Source: Rhodocyclaceae bacterium (lineage in GTDB: Bacteria; Pseudomonadota; Gammaproteobacteria; Burkholderiales; Rhodocyclaceae). From it: a stretch of DNA of 32,170 nucleotides. This document shows positions 23,546-32,170 of the stretch, in pieces (the first letter of the stretch is position 1; each line of letters opens with the position of its first letter). The stretch covers positions 1-32,170 of the forward strand of contig VEQD01000014.1 in assembly GCA_018883385.1 (NCBI GenBank), in the 5' to 3' direction. The position numbers and the translations under genes are program-made. The notes under the pieces were generated by a model. The model was not told the DNA's origin and did no database searches. It saw only the letters and a list, made by a program, of their open reading frames with translations.

Positions 23546-24655
23546 TCAGTAAACGGCACCGGGGTACGATCCCAGCACCTTGAGATAGGCGGCTTCGGCT
23601 GCAAGTTTTTGTAGCGCACTCTTCACCGGTTCTTCGTCGACATGACCTTCGATGTCGACAAAAAAGACGTACTCCCACAGCGCATGACGTGCCGGGCGCG
23701 ATTCGAGCCGTGTCATCGAAACACCGGCCTGGGCCAGCGGTGCCAGCAACGCCTGTAGCGCACCCGTGCGATTCGGCGTTGACAGAATGAGCGAGGTTTT
23801 GTCCTGACCCGACGGGCCTGCCGCAAAACGACCGAGCACCAGGAAACGCGTCGTGTTGTTCGGTTCGTCTTCAATATTGCTGGCCAAGTGCGGTAACTGA
23901 TAGCGCTCGGCCGCGGCTTCACCGGCAATGGCGCCCCAGCTCGGGTTCTCGGACGCCAGGCGCGCCGCTTCAGCGTTGCTGGCAACCGGGATGCGCGGCA
24001 CATCCGGCAAGTTACGATTCAACCACTCATGGCATTGCGCCAGTGACTGGGCATGCGACACCACCTGCGTGACCTGACTCAATTCGGTGGAACGGCTCAG
24101 CAGATTCTGATGAATGCGCACCACCACCTCGCCACAGATCTTGAGCGAGGTGCCAAGCAGCAAGTCGAGCGTACGCCCCACCGCACCCTCGGTAGAATTT
24201 TCGACCGGGACCACGGCGTAATCGGCGTGACCGGCTTCAACATCACGAAAGACATCGTCAATCGACGACTGCGGCAGTAGCCGCACTGCGTGACCAAAGT
24301 GTTTGACGGCGGCCGACTCGGAGAATGTGCCGAGCGGGCCCAGGAAGGCAACGCCAATCGGATGTTCCAGCGCCAGACAGGCCGACATCACTTCGCGAAA
24401 AAGACGTGTGATTGTTTCGTCGGGCAGCGGCCCCTGATTCAGTTCTTGCAGACGGCGCAGCACCTGCGCTTCACGTTCGGGGCGGTAGATAAAGCCATCG
24501 TCGCCAAAACGCGCTTTGATCTCGCCAACTTCACGCGCGCACGTGGCACGTTGATTCAACAGATCTAGCAGTGTGCTGTCGATGTCGTCGATTTTCTGGC
24601 GCACGACGGCCAGCGCTTCCTGAAGGGTCTGTCCTGCCGACTTGTCTGAACCCAT
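23546..24655 (-). CDS. pheA: Chorismate mutase / prephenate dehydratase
   Basis: A bifunctional enzyme from chorismate to phenylpyruvate, the phenylalanine branch. I choose ATG 24655 because GGGAG lies five bases upstream; 369 residues. The mutase part is about 10-95 (RQKIDDIDSTLLDLLNQRA). The dehydratase part is about 100-280, with FLGPLGTFSESAAVKHFG, VVPVENSTEGAVGRTLD and the TTRFLVLG motif. The ACT domain that binds phenylalanine is about 290-365 and contains LESRPARHALWEYVFFVD, so feedback inhibition is expected. The serC gene ends 31 bases upstream. Confidence 0.96.
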   Translation of the reverse strand: MGSDKSAGQTLQEALAVVRQKIDDIDSTLLDLLNQRATCAREVGEIKARFGDDGFIYRPEREAQVLRRLQELNQGPLPDETITRLFREVMSACLALEHPIGVAFLGPLGTFSESAAVKHFGHAVRLLPQSSIDDVFRDVEAGHADYAVVPVENSTEGAVGRTLDLLLGTSLKICGEVVVRIHQNLLSRSTELSQVTQVVSHAQSLAQCHEWLNRNLPDVPRIPVASNAEAARLASENPSWGAIAGEAAAERYQLPHLASNIEDEPNNTTRFLVLGRFAAGPSGQDKTSLILSTPNRTGALQALLAPLAQAGVSMTRLESRPARHALWEYVFFVDIEGHVDEEPVKSALQKLAAEAAYLKVLGSYPGAVY

Positions 24656-24686
24656 GCCCGCTCCCGGCAACCAATTGTTTGCGTTA

Positions 24687-25787
24687 TTACCCGTGACGGC
24701 GCATGAACTCGTTCATGAAACCGACCAGCGCCTGCACACCTTCCAGCGGCATGGCGTTGTAGATCGAGGCGCGCATGCCGCCCACCAGTTTATGCCCTTT
24801 CAGCGCCAACAGGCCGGCTTTTTCTGATTCTTCCAGGAAGACCGGATCCAGTGCCTTGTCTTTTAGCGTGAACGGGACATTCATCCACGAGCGGCAATTC
24901 AGCGCCACCGGGTTGGTGTAGAAACCACCGCTACCATCAATCGTTTTGTAGAGCAGTTCGGCCTTGGCCTGATTCTGCTTAGCAATCGCTGGCAGCCCGC
25001 CCTGCTTGAGCAGCCATTCAAACACCAGGCCGGCCATGTAAATGCCAAAAGTTGGCGGCGTGTTGAGCATCGACGTGTTTTTTTCTTCTTCGGCGTAATC
25101 GAGCAACGCCGGGATGGCTTTGGAAGCCTTGCCAAGCAAATCCTTACGAATGATGACGAGCGTCACACCCGCCGGCCCAATGTTCTTTTGCGCACCGGCG
25201 TAGATCATGCCGTAGTCGCGCACATTTATCGGGCGCGACAGAATGTTCGACGACATGTCGGCGATGAGCGGTACGTCTTTCTGCACTGCGCCGCCCAATT
25301 GCTTGAGGTCGAAGACTTCGACACCACCAATGGTTTCGTTGCTGCAGAAATGCAGATACTTGGCTTTGGGGTTGAGCGTCATCGCTGCCGGATCAACCAG
25401 GCGCGTGAATGACGTATCGGCACTGCTACCGGCTTCGTGAATGGCTTCACCGTACAACCTCTGGCCGGCTTTGACGGCTTTTTCTGACCAGGCACCCGTC
25501 GTCAGGTAATCGGCCGAACCGCCATCGAGCAGGTTCATGGGAATTTGCGAGAACTGCAGCGTGGCGCCACCCTGCAAAAAGAGGATGGCGTAGTCCTCGG
25601 GGATATCCATCAGCTGGCGCAGATCAGCGACCACCTTTTCGTAGATGCCGGTGTAGATTTTGCCGCGATGGCTCATCTCCATCACACCACAGCCAACGCC
25701 ATGCCAGTCAGGCAGCTCGGCGCGCACTTGCTCTAGTACTGCCAGAGGGATCGTTGCCGGACCTGCTGCAAAATTCCAGAGACGCAT
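24687..25787 (-). CDS. serC: Phosphoserine aminotransferase
   Basis: A PLP enzyme for phosphoserine and pyridoxal phosphate synthesis. 366 residues starting MRLWNFAAGPATIP, the classic opening. EMSHRGKIY, LFLQGGATLQFSQIPMNLL and the PLP-lysine phrase YAGAQKNIGPAGVT (about residue 198) are seen. RSWMNVPF and GGMRASIYNAMP close the C-terminal domain. Its length and motifs show an intact enzyme. It lies 17 bases after gyrA, the conserved gyrA-serC-pheA order of Betaproteobacteria. Confidence 0.97.
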   Translation of the reverse strand: MRLWNFAAGPATIPLAVLEQVRAELPDWHGVGCGVMEMSHRGKIYTGIYEKVVADLRQLMDIPEDYAILFLQGGATLQFSQIPMNLLDGGSADYLTTGAWSEKAVKAGQRLYGEAIHEAGSSADTSFTRLVDPAAMTLNPKAKYLHFCSNETIGGVEVFDLKQLGGAVQKDVPLIADMSSNILSRPINVRDYGMIYAGAQKNIGPAGVTLVIIRKDLLGKASKAIPALLDYAEEEKNTSMLNTPPTFGIYMAGLVFEWLLKQGGLPAIAKQNQAKAELLYKTIDGSGGFYTNPVALNCRSWMNVPFTLKDKALDPVFLEESEKAGLLALKGHKLVGGMRASIYNAMPLEGVQALVGFMNEFMRRHG

Positions 25788-25804
25788 GGTTCTAACCTTG
25801 GTGA

Positions 25805-28363
25805 TTATTCTTCGTCGTCAGTCTCAACGATCTTTTCCAGACCGGCCAGTTTCTCGCCGTCATCCAGCGAAATGAGGGTGACGCCCTGCGTGGCGCGACC
25901 CAGTTCACGGATCTCGTTGACGCGGGTGCGGATCAGGACACCACCGGTGGTGATGAGCATGATCTCGTCTTCGTCGCCCACCAGCTTGGCGGCAACGACG
26001 CGGCCGTTACGGGCACTTTCGGCAATCGCCTTAACGCCTTGCGTGCCACGACCCGAATGGCGGAAGTCGGCCAGTGCGGTGCGCTTACCGAAACCGTTCT
26101 CCGTAGCGACCAGCACGGTCTGCGCATCATCCTGCGCCACGAGTAGCGACAAGACCTGCTGACTTTTCTGCAGCTTCATCCCGCGCACGCCGCGAGCCGG
26201 GCGGCCCATGGGGCGCACGTCTTCTTCGTCAAACCAGACAGCCTTACCGGCATCGGATACCAGCATGATGTCATTACCACCCGAGGTTAGCTGCGCGCCG
26301 ATCAGGTAATCGTTTTCATCAAGGGCAACGGCAATGATGCCGGCCTTACGCGGGTTGGAGAAGTCGGACAGCGGCGTCTTTTTCACGGTCCCTAGCGAGG
26401 TCGCCATGAACACATAGCGATCTTCGGAGAATTCTTTCACCGGCAGAATGGCGTTGATCTTTTCGCCTTCTTCCAGCGGGAACATATTGACGATCGGCTT
26501 GCCGCGCGAGATACGCGAACCCTGCGGCACTTCGTACACCTTCAGCCAGTAGCAGCGGCCGCGGTTGCTAAAGCACAGGATGTAATCGTGCGTATTCGCC
26601 ACGAACAGGTGTTCGACAAAGTCATCGTCTTTAATCGCCGCGGCCTGTTTGCCACGACCGCCGCGACGCTGTGCGCGGTAATCGGTCAGCGGCTGGCTCT
26701 TGATGTAGCCGGTGTGCGACAAGGTCACGACCATGTCTTGCGGGGCGATCAGATCTTCGACACCCAGATCTTGCGTATGCGTGACGATTTCCGAACGACG
26801 CTTGTCTTTGGTGGCAACAACGAACTGCTCGCGCACATCGTTGAGTTCCTGACCGATGATCTCGGTAATCCGCGCCGGCTTGGCCAGAATATCGAGCAGG
26901 TCGGCAATCTTTTCCATGACTTCGCGGTATTCGTTGACGATCTTGTCTTGCTCCAGACCAGTCAGGCGCTGCAGACGCAGTTCCAGAATGGCCTGCGCCT
27001 GAACATCAGACAAACGGTACCCCTTGTCGGTCATACCAAACTCGGGGCCAACGCCCTCAGGGCGCGAAGCTTCGGCAGCGGCGCGCTTAAGCATATCGGC
27101 CACCAACTTGCTTGCCCAGGTGCGCGACATCAGGCCGACCTTGGCGTCCGCCGGGGTCGGCGCTGCCTTGATCAGGGCGATGATTTCATCAACATTCGAC
27201 AATGCCACGGCCAGGCCTTCGAGAATGTGGCCACGATCACGCGCTTTGCGCAGTTCGAAGACGGTGCGACGGGTCACCACTTCACGGCGGTGCGCCAGGA
27301 AGCATTGCAGCATCTGCTTCAAGTTCAGCAGACGCGGCTGGCCGTCGACCAGCGCCACCATGTTCATGCCGAAGGTGTCTTGCAGCTGCGTCATCTTGTA
27401 CAGGTTGTTTAAGATGATGTCGGGGATCTCGCCACGCTTGAGCTCGATCACCACACGCATACCAGACTTATCCGATTCATCGCGGATTTCCGAAATGCCT
27501 TCGATCTTTTTCTCGTTGACCAGCTCGGCAATCTTTTCAAGCAGCGTGCGCTTGTTCACCTGATACGGCAGTTCATCGATGATGATCGACTGACGGTTGC
27601 CCGACTTGTCCAGGTCTTCGAAGTGCGTCTTGCCGCGCATGACCACACGACCGCGACCGGTACGATAACCATCGCGGACACCCGAGACGCCATAAATAAT
27701 GCCGGCGGTGGGGAAATCTGGCGCCGGCACGATGTCGATCAGCTGATCAATCGTCAGATCCGGATTGGCCAGCAGCGCCTGGCAGGCGGCCAGCACTTCC
27801 GACAGGTTGTGCGGCGGAATGTTTGTTGCCATGCCCACGGCAATCCCCGACGAACCATTGATCAGCAGGTTCGGGATGCGGGCCGGCAGAATTAGCGGTT
27901 CTTGTTCGGAACCATCGTAGTTCGGACCGAAGTCGACGGTTTCTTTGTCAATATCAGCCAGCAGTTCGTGGCCAATACGTGCCATACGCACTTCGGTATA
28001 ACGCATCGCTGCCGCGTTATCGCCATCGACCGAACCAAAGTTACCCTGACCGTCGACCAGCATGTAACGCAACGAAAAATCCTGCGCCATACGCACGATA
28101 GTGTCATAAACCGCCGTATCGCCATGCGGGTGATATTTACCAATCACGTCGCCGACTACCCGTGCCGATTTCTTGTAAGCCTTGTTCCAGTCGTTGTTCA
28201 GTTCGTGCATGGCGAACAGCACACGACGGTGCACCGGCTTGAGGCCGTCGCGCACATCCGGGAGCGCCCGACCCACGATCACGCTCATGGCGTAATCCAG
28301 GTAGGAACGGCGCATCTCGTCTTCGAGGCTAATCGGGAGTGTTTCTTTGGCGAAATTGTCCAT
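25805..28363 (-). CDS. gyrA: DNA gyrase subunit A
   Basis: Introduces negative supercoils with GyrB. The start at ATG 28363 ([17 protein letters not shown]) replaces the track's TTG; 852 residues. The catalytic tyrosine is Y122 in [10 protein letters not shown]. The quinolone-pocket residues are T83 and D87 in [11 protein letters not shown]; position 83 is Thr where E. coli has Ser, as also seen in wild-type pseudomonads. The C-terminal beta-pinwheel begins near 520, with the GyrA-box QRRGGRGK that distinguishes gyrase from topoisomerase IV. The acidic end (VETDDEE) is complete. It is first in the minus-strand operon and divergent from the deaminase gene. Confidence 0.98.
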   Translation of the reverse strand: MDNFAKETLPISLEDEMRRSYLDYAMSVIVGRALPDVRDGLKPVHRRVLFAMHELNNDWNKAYKKSARVVGDVIGKYHPHGDTAVYDTIVRMAQDFSLRYMLVDGQGNFGSVDGDNAAAMRYTEVRMARIGHELLADIDKETVDFGPNYDGSEQEPLILPARIPNLLINGSSGIAVGMATNIPPHNLSEVLAACQALLANPDLTIDQLIDIVPAPDFPTAGIIYGVSGVRDGYRTGRGRVVMRGKTHFEDLDKSGNRQSIIIDELPYQVNKRTLLEKIAELVNEKKIEGISEIRDESDKSGMRVVIELKRGEIPDIILNNLYKMTQLQDTFGMNMVALVDGQPRLLNLKQMLQCFLAHRREVVTRRTVFELRKARDRGHILEGLAVALSNVDEIIALIKAAPTPADAKVGLMSRTWASKLVADMLKRAAAEASRPEGVGPEFGMTDKGYRLSDVQAQAILELRLQRLTGLEQDKIVNEYREVMEKIADLLDILAKPARITEIIGQELNDVREQFVVATKDKRRSEIVTHTQDLGVEDLIAPQDMVVTLSHTGYIKSQPLTDYRAQRRGGRGKQAAAIKDDDFVEHLFVANTHDYILCFSNRGRCYWLKVYEVPQGSRISRGKPIVNMFPLEEGEKINAILPVKEFSEDRYVFMATSLGTVKKTPLSDFSNPRKAGIIAVALDENDYLIGAQLTSGGNDIMLVSDAGKAVWFDEEDVRPMGRPARGVRGMKLQKSQQVLSLLVAQDDAQTVLVATENGFGKRTALADFRHSGRGTQGVKAIAESARNGRVVAAKLVGDEDEIMLITTGGVLIRTRVNEIRELGRATQGVTLISLDDGEKLAGLEKIVETDDEE

Positions 28364-28480
28364 AACGCTTTCGTGGCAGGGCAAAAATGTAACGATGACG
28401 AAACTTTCCGGTAAAAATCGGCGTTCAGCGGATCAAAAAGCACCCAAAACCGGTATCCGGAAAAATTGTTCAAGTTTAAC

Positions 28481-29833
28481 ATGGCGAGCATGCCCAACCA
28501 CGCACCGCACCCCAGCCCACCACAGCCGGTTGATCTGATCCTGCGCCCGCGCTGGCTCATCCCTGTTGAACCCGCCAATCAGGTTCTGGAGAATCACGAT
28601 CTGGTCGTCCATCAGGGGCGTATCGCTGCCCTGTCGCCCCGCGCAGAAACGGCGCAGCGCTATTTGGCCTCCCAAATCCAAGACCTGCCTGAGCATGTGC
28701 TGATGCCCGGGTTGGTCAACACGCACTGTCACGCCGGCATGGCCCTGATGCGTGGCATCGCCGACGACCAACCACTTCAAGCCTGGCTCGAAACCGCCAT
28801 CTGGCCACTGGAAAGCCGCTGGGTGGGCACCGAAATGGTGCGCGACGGCACTCTGCTGGCTTGCGCCGAGATGCTGCAAGCGGGCGTCACCACCTTTAAT
28901 GACATGTATTTCTTTCCGGAGGCCGCCTTTGAGGCGATCGATCAGTCCGGCATTCGCGCCAGCCTGGGCATTCTGGCCTTTGATGTGGCCAGCGCTTACG
29001 GGCATGACGCCGACGATTACCTGAATAAGGGTCTGGCGGTGCGCGATACCCTGCGCGACCACCCACGCCTGTCGTTCATGCTGGCACCGCACGCACCCTA
29101 CACCGTGTCGGACGCTACCTTCGAGCGCGTCGCCACACTGGCCGCCCAGACGAACCTGGGGATTCATATTCATGTGCACGAGACCCAGCATGAGGTCGAG
29201 CAGAGCCTGGCACAATATGGCGAGCGGCCGATCGCCCGCCTGGAACGCTTAGGCATTCTGGGCCCGCAAACCCTGGCCGTGCACGCCGTTGCGCTCGACG
29301 ATACGGATATTGACACCCTGGCACGTTATAACGTGCATATGGCGCACTGCCCCACCGCCAACCTGAAGCTGGCCTCTGGCATTGCCCGCACGTCAGCGGT
29401 CGCAGCAGCAGGGATCAACATCACCCTGGGTACCGATGGCGCCGCCGGCAACAACCGGCTCGATCTACTTAGCGAAGTACGTCTGGCCGGCCTGCTGGCC
29501 AAAGGCTCCCACCAGGACGCCAGCCTGTTCCCGGCGCATCGTCTTCTATATATGGCAACACTGGGGGGCGCCCGCGCACTTGGCCTGGCCGACCATATTG
29601 GCTCACTGACACCGGGGAAACAAGCCGATCTTTGCGCGATCCGCCTCGACACCCCGTCCACATTGCCGGTATTTGACCCGGCTTCTCATGTCATTTATGC
29701 GGCCGGTCGGGAACACGTCACCGACGTCTGGGTCAGCGGTCAAAGTGTTGTAAAAAAGAAACAGCTTGTCCAAATTTCGGAGGAAGAGGTTTCTCTTAAG
29801 GCCAGATTATGGCAAAATCGCTTCAGAGGTTAG
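28481..29833 (+). CDS. mtaD: Amidohydrolase, 5-methylthioadenosine/S-adenosylhomocysteine deaminase type
   Basis: A TRZ/ATZ-type amidohydrolase that would remove the 6-amino group of adenosine-like substrates, helping to recycle methionine. About 450 residues from ATG 28481; the track's TTG lies earlier and ATG 28490 is also possible, none with a clear ribosome site. The metal site is seen in GLVNTHCHAGMALMRG, in IHIHVHETQHEV and VHAVALDD, and in LGTDGAAGNNRLDLLSEVRLA. The C-terminal beta part (LTPGKQADLCAI) is complete. The true substrate could be another deaminated base; this family is hard to separate by motif. It is divergent from gyrA with 117 bases between. Confidence 0.85.
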   Translation: MASMPNHAPHPSPPQPVDLILRPRWLIPVEPANQVLENHDLVVHQGRIAALSPRAETAQRYLASQIQDLPEHVLMPGLVNTHCHAGMALMRGIADDQPLQAWLETAIWPLESRWVGTEMVRDGTLLACAEMLQAGVTTFNDMYFFPEAAFEAIDQSGIRASLGILAFDVASAYGHDADDYLNKGLAVRDTLRDHPRLSFMLAPHAPYTVSDATFERVATLAAQTNLGIHIHVHETQHEVEQSLAQYGERPIARLERLGILGPQTLAVHAVALDDTDIDTLARYNVHMAHCPTANLKLASGIARTSAVAAAGINITLGTDGAAGNNRLDLLSEVRLAGLLAKGSHQDASLFPAHRLLYMATLGGARALGLADHIGSLTPGKQADLCAIRLDTPSTLPVFDPASHVIYAAGREHVTDVWVSGQSVVKKKQLVQISEEEVSLKARLWQNRFRG

Positions 29834-29896
29834 GTGTGCTCACAAGGAGTGCCCGTTCCTGCTGTTATTTATCTACAACACGAATGAGGAATGACC

Positions 29897-30526
29897 ATGC
29901 GTATTTCTGCTAAGCAAGCCGTCCTGGCTGCAATCGTTGCCGGCCTGGGCGTGGGTGCTACCGTTGCGCACGCTGCGACCCCGGGTATCGACCCCAATGG
30001 CACTGTTGCCTACCTGGTCGACAAGGATTTCAACGTAGTCAAGAGCGGCACGGGTCTGTGCTGGCAAAATGGCTACTGGACCCCGGCTAACGCCATCGCC
30101 GAGTGCGACGGTACCGCCAAGGGTGCTCCGGCTGGCGCCAAGATCACTCTGGCTGCTGACACGCTGTTCGCCTTCAACAAGGCCGACCTGAAGCCGGAAG
30201 GCAAGAAGGCTCTGGACAACGTTGTTGAACAAGCTAAGGCTCTGAAGGTTGAAGTCATCGTTGCTGTTGGTTACACCGACCGCATCGGTTCGGACGCTTA
30301 CAACCTGAAGCTGTCGCAGAAGCGCGCCGCTTCGGTCAAGAGCTACCTGGTGACCAAGGGTATCCCGGCTGACAAGATCTACACCGAAGGCAAGGGCAAG
30401 GCTAACCCGGTTACCGGCACGACCTGTAACAAGATTGGTGGCCCGCAAGACGGCAGCAACAAAAAGCTGGTCGACTGCCTGCAGCCGGACCGTCGTGCAG
30501 TTCTGGAAATCATCGGCACCAAGTAA
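29897..30526 (+). CDS. OmpA-family outer-membrane protein
   Basis: ATG 29897 has GAGGA six bases upstream; ATG 29891 would be too close. 209 residues. The signal peptide ends AHA-ATPG. A short segment (residues about 24-75, GTGLCWQNGYWTPANAIAECDG) with two Cys is typical of betaproteobacterial OmpA-like proteins that lack a full 8-strand barrel. The OmpA C-terminal domain follows (about 85-205): LFAFNKADLKPEGKKALD, then GYTDRIGSDAYNLKLSQKRA with the Asp and Arg that hold peptidoglycan, then VKSYLVTKGI. It links envelope and cell wall. Codon use is strongly biased, as for a highly expressed gene, and a strong terminator follows. Confidence 0.92.
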   Translation: MRISAKQAVLAAIVAGLGVGATVAHAATPGIDPNGTVAYLVDKDFNVVKSGTGLCWQNGYWTPANAIAECDGTAKGAPAGAKITLAADTLFAFNKADLKPEGKKALDNVVEQAKALKVEVIVAVGYTDRIGSDAYNLKLSQKRAASVKSYLVTKGIPADKIYTEGKGKANPVTGTTCNKIGGPQDGSNKKLVDCLQPDRRAVLEIIGTK

Positions 30527-30550
30527 TCGCCCGTTTTCTGAAGCACGAGA

Positions 30551-30576
30551 AAAAGCCACCTTCGGGTGGCTTTTTT
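30551..30576 (+). terminator. Terminator after the OmpA-like gene
   Basis: Stem AAAAGCCACC / GGTGGCTTTT with a stable TTCG loop and a T-run. Confidence 0.95.
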
Positions 30577-30591
30577 CATGGCTGCGGCTTT

Positions 30592-30597
30592 TATAAT
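30592..30597 (+). promoter_or_regulatory. TATAAT -10 candidate for ubiG-gph
   Basis: A perfect -10 hexamer lies 33 bases before the ubiG ATG and just after the terminator. No good -35 is seen at 16-18 bases. Confidence 0.35.
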
Positions 30598-30629
30598 TAA
30601 AACCCTCGTCGCCCACCGCAAAGACTGTT

Positions 30630-31349
30630 ATGAACGCCCCGCTCCAGCAAAGCACCAACGCCGACCCGTCTGAAGTCCAGAAGTTCTCTGATCTTGCCCA
30701 TCGCTGGTGGGATCCACAAAGCGAATTCAAACCGCTACACGACATCAACCCGCTGCGATTGAACTGGATCGACCGGGCCATTGGCCTGCATGGCAAAAAA
30801 GTCATCGACATCGGGTGCGGTGGCGGCATACTCTCCGAATCGATGGCGGCCAAGGGTGCGCACGTCACTGGCATCGATCTCTCAGACAAGGCGCTGAGCG
30901 TCGCCAAGTTGCACCTGCTGGAGAGTGGTCAAAAGGTCGATTATCGGCATATCGCCGCCGAAACCATGGCGGCCGATCACCCCGCCAGCTTTGACGCAGT
31001 GACTTGCCTGGAAATGCTGGAGCACGTCCCGGACCCGGCGCAAACGATTCAAGCTTGCGCCACTCTGGTCAAACCGGGCGGCGACGTGTTTCTCTCGACG
31101 CTCAATCGCAACCCCAAGGCCTATCTCTTGGCCATTATTGGTGCCGAATACATCCTGAACATGCTGCCCAAGGGCACGCATGACTATGCCAAGTTCATCA
31201 AACCGGCCGAGTTGATTCGCATGACGCGCGACGCTGAACTGGATCTGGTCAGCATGACGGGTATGCGTTACAACCCGCTGACCAAAGTTTACAGTCTCGG
31301 CGACGACACCAGCGTTAACTACCTAGTGCACCTGCGCCGTAGCGCCTGA
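30630..31349 (+). CDS. ubiG: Ubiquinone biosynthesis O-methyltransferase UbiG
   Basis: Carries out both O-methylations of ubiquinone synthesis with S-adenosylmethionine. 239 residues. The family opening [25 protein letters not shown] at about 19-43 is diagnostic. The SAM motif [16 protein letters not shown] is at 56-71, followed by VTGIDLS, and [13 protein letters not shown] is the post-motif. [15 protein letters not shown] matches the membrane-lipid-contacting region of UbiG. The gene overlaps gph by one base, a pairing common in Proteobacteria. No strong ribosome site is visible before ATG. Confidence 0.97.
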   Translation: MNAPLQQSTNADPSEVQKFSDLAHRWWDPQSEFKPLHDINPLRLNWIDRAIGLHGKKVIDIGCGGGILSESMAAKGAHVTGIDLSDKALSVAKLHLLESGQKVDYRHIAAETMAADHPASFDAVTCLEMLEHVPDPAQTIQACATLVKPGGDVFLSTLNRNPKAYLLAIIGAEYILNMLPKGTHDYAKFIKPAELIRMTRDAELDLVSMTGMRYNPLTKVYSLGDDTSVNYLVHLRRSA

Positions 31350-32014
31350 TGCCTAAAATACAGGCCGTACTATTCGATCTGGATGGCACCGTTGCCGATA
31401 CGGCGCCCGATCTGGCCGCAGCCGCCAATAGCTTGCGTCTGGCCGATGGCGTTCCGCCACTCTCCGTCGAGCTTCTGCGTCCATTCGCCTCGCAAGGCGC
31501 TCGCGGCCTGCTCAGGGAGGCCGTCGGCCTCACACCCGAAGACCCCGGCTTCGAACACGCGCGCCTGCGCTTCTTGTCGTACTACGAACAGAATCTCTGC
31601 GTGAATACGCGCCTTTTTCCGGGGATCGAACCGCTCCTGGCGGGTATCGAGCAGCGCGGCACCCCCTGGGGCATTGTGACCAACAAGGTCGAGTACTATG
31701 CCCTCCCCCTGATGCAAAAGCTGGGTTTGGCTGAGCGCTGCGCCATCACCGTGGGCGGCGACACCACGCCCAACCCCAAACCTGCGCCGGACCCCCTGCT
31801 CCATGCCGCCCGAGGCATCAACGTCGCGCCCGAGGCTTGCCTCTATGTGGGCGACGATCTGCGGGATGTGCAGGCCGCTCACGCTGCCGGCATGACCAGC
31901 GTGGCCGTGGGCTGGGGCTACCTGGGCGATGGCCTACCCATTGAGCAATGGGACGCGCACCACGTCGTGCATACTCCCAAAGCGCTACACGAACTACTTG
32001 AAACCCTGTGCTAG
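31349..32014 (+). CDS. gph: Phosphoglycolate phosphatase (HAD family)
   Basis: Dephosphorylates 2-phosphoglycolate, made by DNA repair or by Rubisco oxygenation. 221 residues of a haloacid-dehalogenase-type phosphatase: LFDLDGTVADTAPD with the nucleophile Asp (D9) and acid-base Asp (D11), WGIVTNK for motif II, the Lys of NPKPAPDP for motif III, and YVGDDLRDVQAA for motif IV. The helical cap lies between about 17 and 85. The start overlaps the ubiG stop (TGATG), so the two are translated together. Substrate assignment rests on family resemblance and the ubiG-gph order. Confidence 0.9.
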   Translation: MPKIQAVLFDLDGTVADTAPDLAAAANSLRLADGVPPLSVELLRPFASQGARGLLREAVGLTPEDPGFEHARLRFLSYYEQNLCVNTRLFPGIEPLLAGIEQRGTPWGIVTNKVEYYALPLMQKLGLAERCAITVGGDTTPNPKPAPDPLLHAARGINVAPEACLYVGDDLRDVQAAHAAGMTSVAVGWGYLGDGLPIEQWDAHHVVHTPKALHELLETLC

Positions 32015-32043
32015 ACTCCCCACCTATGTGATGTAAAACTCTT

Positions 32044-32170
32044 GGGGCCGACCTGGTTTCGACGGGGGTTACAAAGCAAGACAGGGCATGTCGAGGCTCA
32101 GCTACCTCGTAAATCCAACTGAAAACAACACAAACGCCAACGACGAGCGCTACGCTCTAGCTGCTTAATT
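32044..32170 (+). ncRNA. ssrA: tmRNA (ssrA), 5' part; 3' end outside window
   Basis: Rescues stalled ribosomes. GGGGCCGACCTGGTTTCGAC is the conserved 5' end of the tRNA-like part. The resume codon GCC at 32136 opens the tag frame A-N-D-E-R-Y-A-L-A-A and stops at TAA 32166-32168, so the proteolysis tag is (A)ANDERYALAA, with the LAA end recognised by ClpXP. The sequence before the tag is A-rich as usual. The pseudoknots 2-4 and the 3' acceptor half lie beyond the window. No clear promoter is seen in the 29 bases after gph. Confidence 0.96.

Noticed and set aside
26588-27412. 274-codon plus-strand ORF opposite gyrA
   Set aside because: Antisense shadow of a highly conserved gene with no ribosome site or motif.
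28340-28363. GyrA T83 as a quinolone-resistance mutation
   Set aside because: Thr at this position is natural in several Proteobacteria, so it cannot be called a mutation without a wild-type relative.
1-32170. CRISPR arrays, tRNA or rRNA genes, prophage integrase
   Set aside because: No regular repeat-spacer pattern, tRNA cloverleaf or rRNA motif was seen apart from the partial tmRNA. The only recombination gene is the IS transposase.

Overview
The window looks like a betaproteobacterial chromosome. Three things support this. The minus-strand order gyrA-serC-pheA-hisC-tyrA-aroA/cmk-rpsA-ihfB-lapA-lapB includes an AroA-Cmk fusion, which I know from Betaproteobacteria. The plus-strand order is ompA-like, ubiG, gph, ssrA. 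The partial tmRNA encodes the tag (A)ANDERYALAA. I cannot name the genus from sequence alone.

Bases 1-10760 are an accessory, stress-flavoured region. It holds an exported metallo-beta-lactamase-fold hydrolase (cut by the window edge), a MarR-type regulator divergent from a BCAM0308-type zinc-ribbon protein, and a Crp/Fnr-type regulator. These are followed by an Hsp20 chaperone, a cassette of three exported proteins of unknown function between two paralogous cytoplasmic proteins, a small membrane protein overlapping a cyclopropane fatty acid synthase, and a second Crp/Fnr-type regulator. The region ends with a histidine phosphatase divergent from an HD-domain protein, then a small PAS protein. 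The content recalls low-oxygen/stress loci such as lxa of Burkholderia cenocepacia; that comparison is from memory and is inference. Several intergenic regions carry clear dyads that look like operators.

Bases 10760-13500 are disturbed DNA. An intact IS3-type element (1205 bp, with a textbook -1 frameshift signal) truncates a short unknown gene. A palindromic repeat occurs on both sides of this unit. Next to it is a very AT-rich gene broken by two apparent single-base deletions in homopolymers. Bases 13504-15668 encode UDP-glucuronate decarboxylase and UDP-glucose dehydrogenase, which together give UDP-xylose for a surface polysaccharide.

Bases 15790-32170 are core genome. lapA/lapB (lipopolysaccharide homeostasis) lie after a terminator behind ihfB. 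The minus-strand cluster gyrA to ihfB supplies DNA gyrase, serine, phenylalanine, tyrosine, histidine and shikimate-pathway enzymes, CMP kinase, ribosomal protein S1 and IHF-beta. Divergent from gyrA run an MTA/SAH deaminase-type amidohydrolase, an OmpA-like protein with a strong terminator, ubiG and gph (1-base overlap) and the 5' part of ssrA.

The most interesting parts are the paralogue-flanked exported-protein cassette (3754-6664), the paired operator-like palindromes between marR and the BCAM0308-type gene, two Crp/Fnr-like proteins that both stop right after the recognition helix, and a 12-C tract plus nested dyads in front of the second of these.
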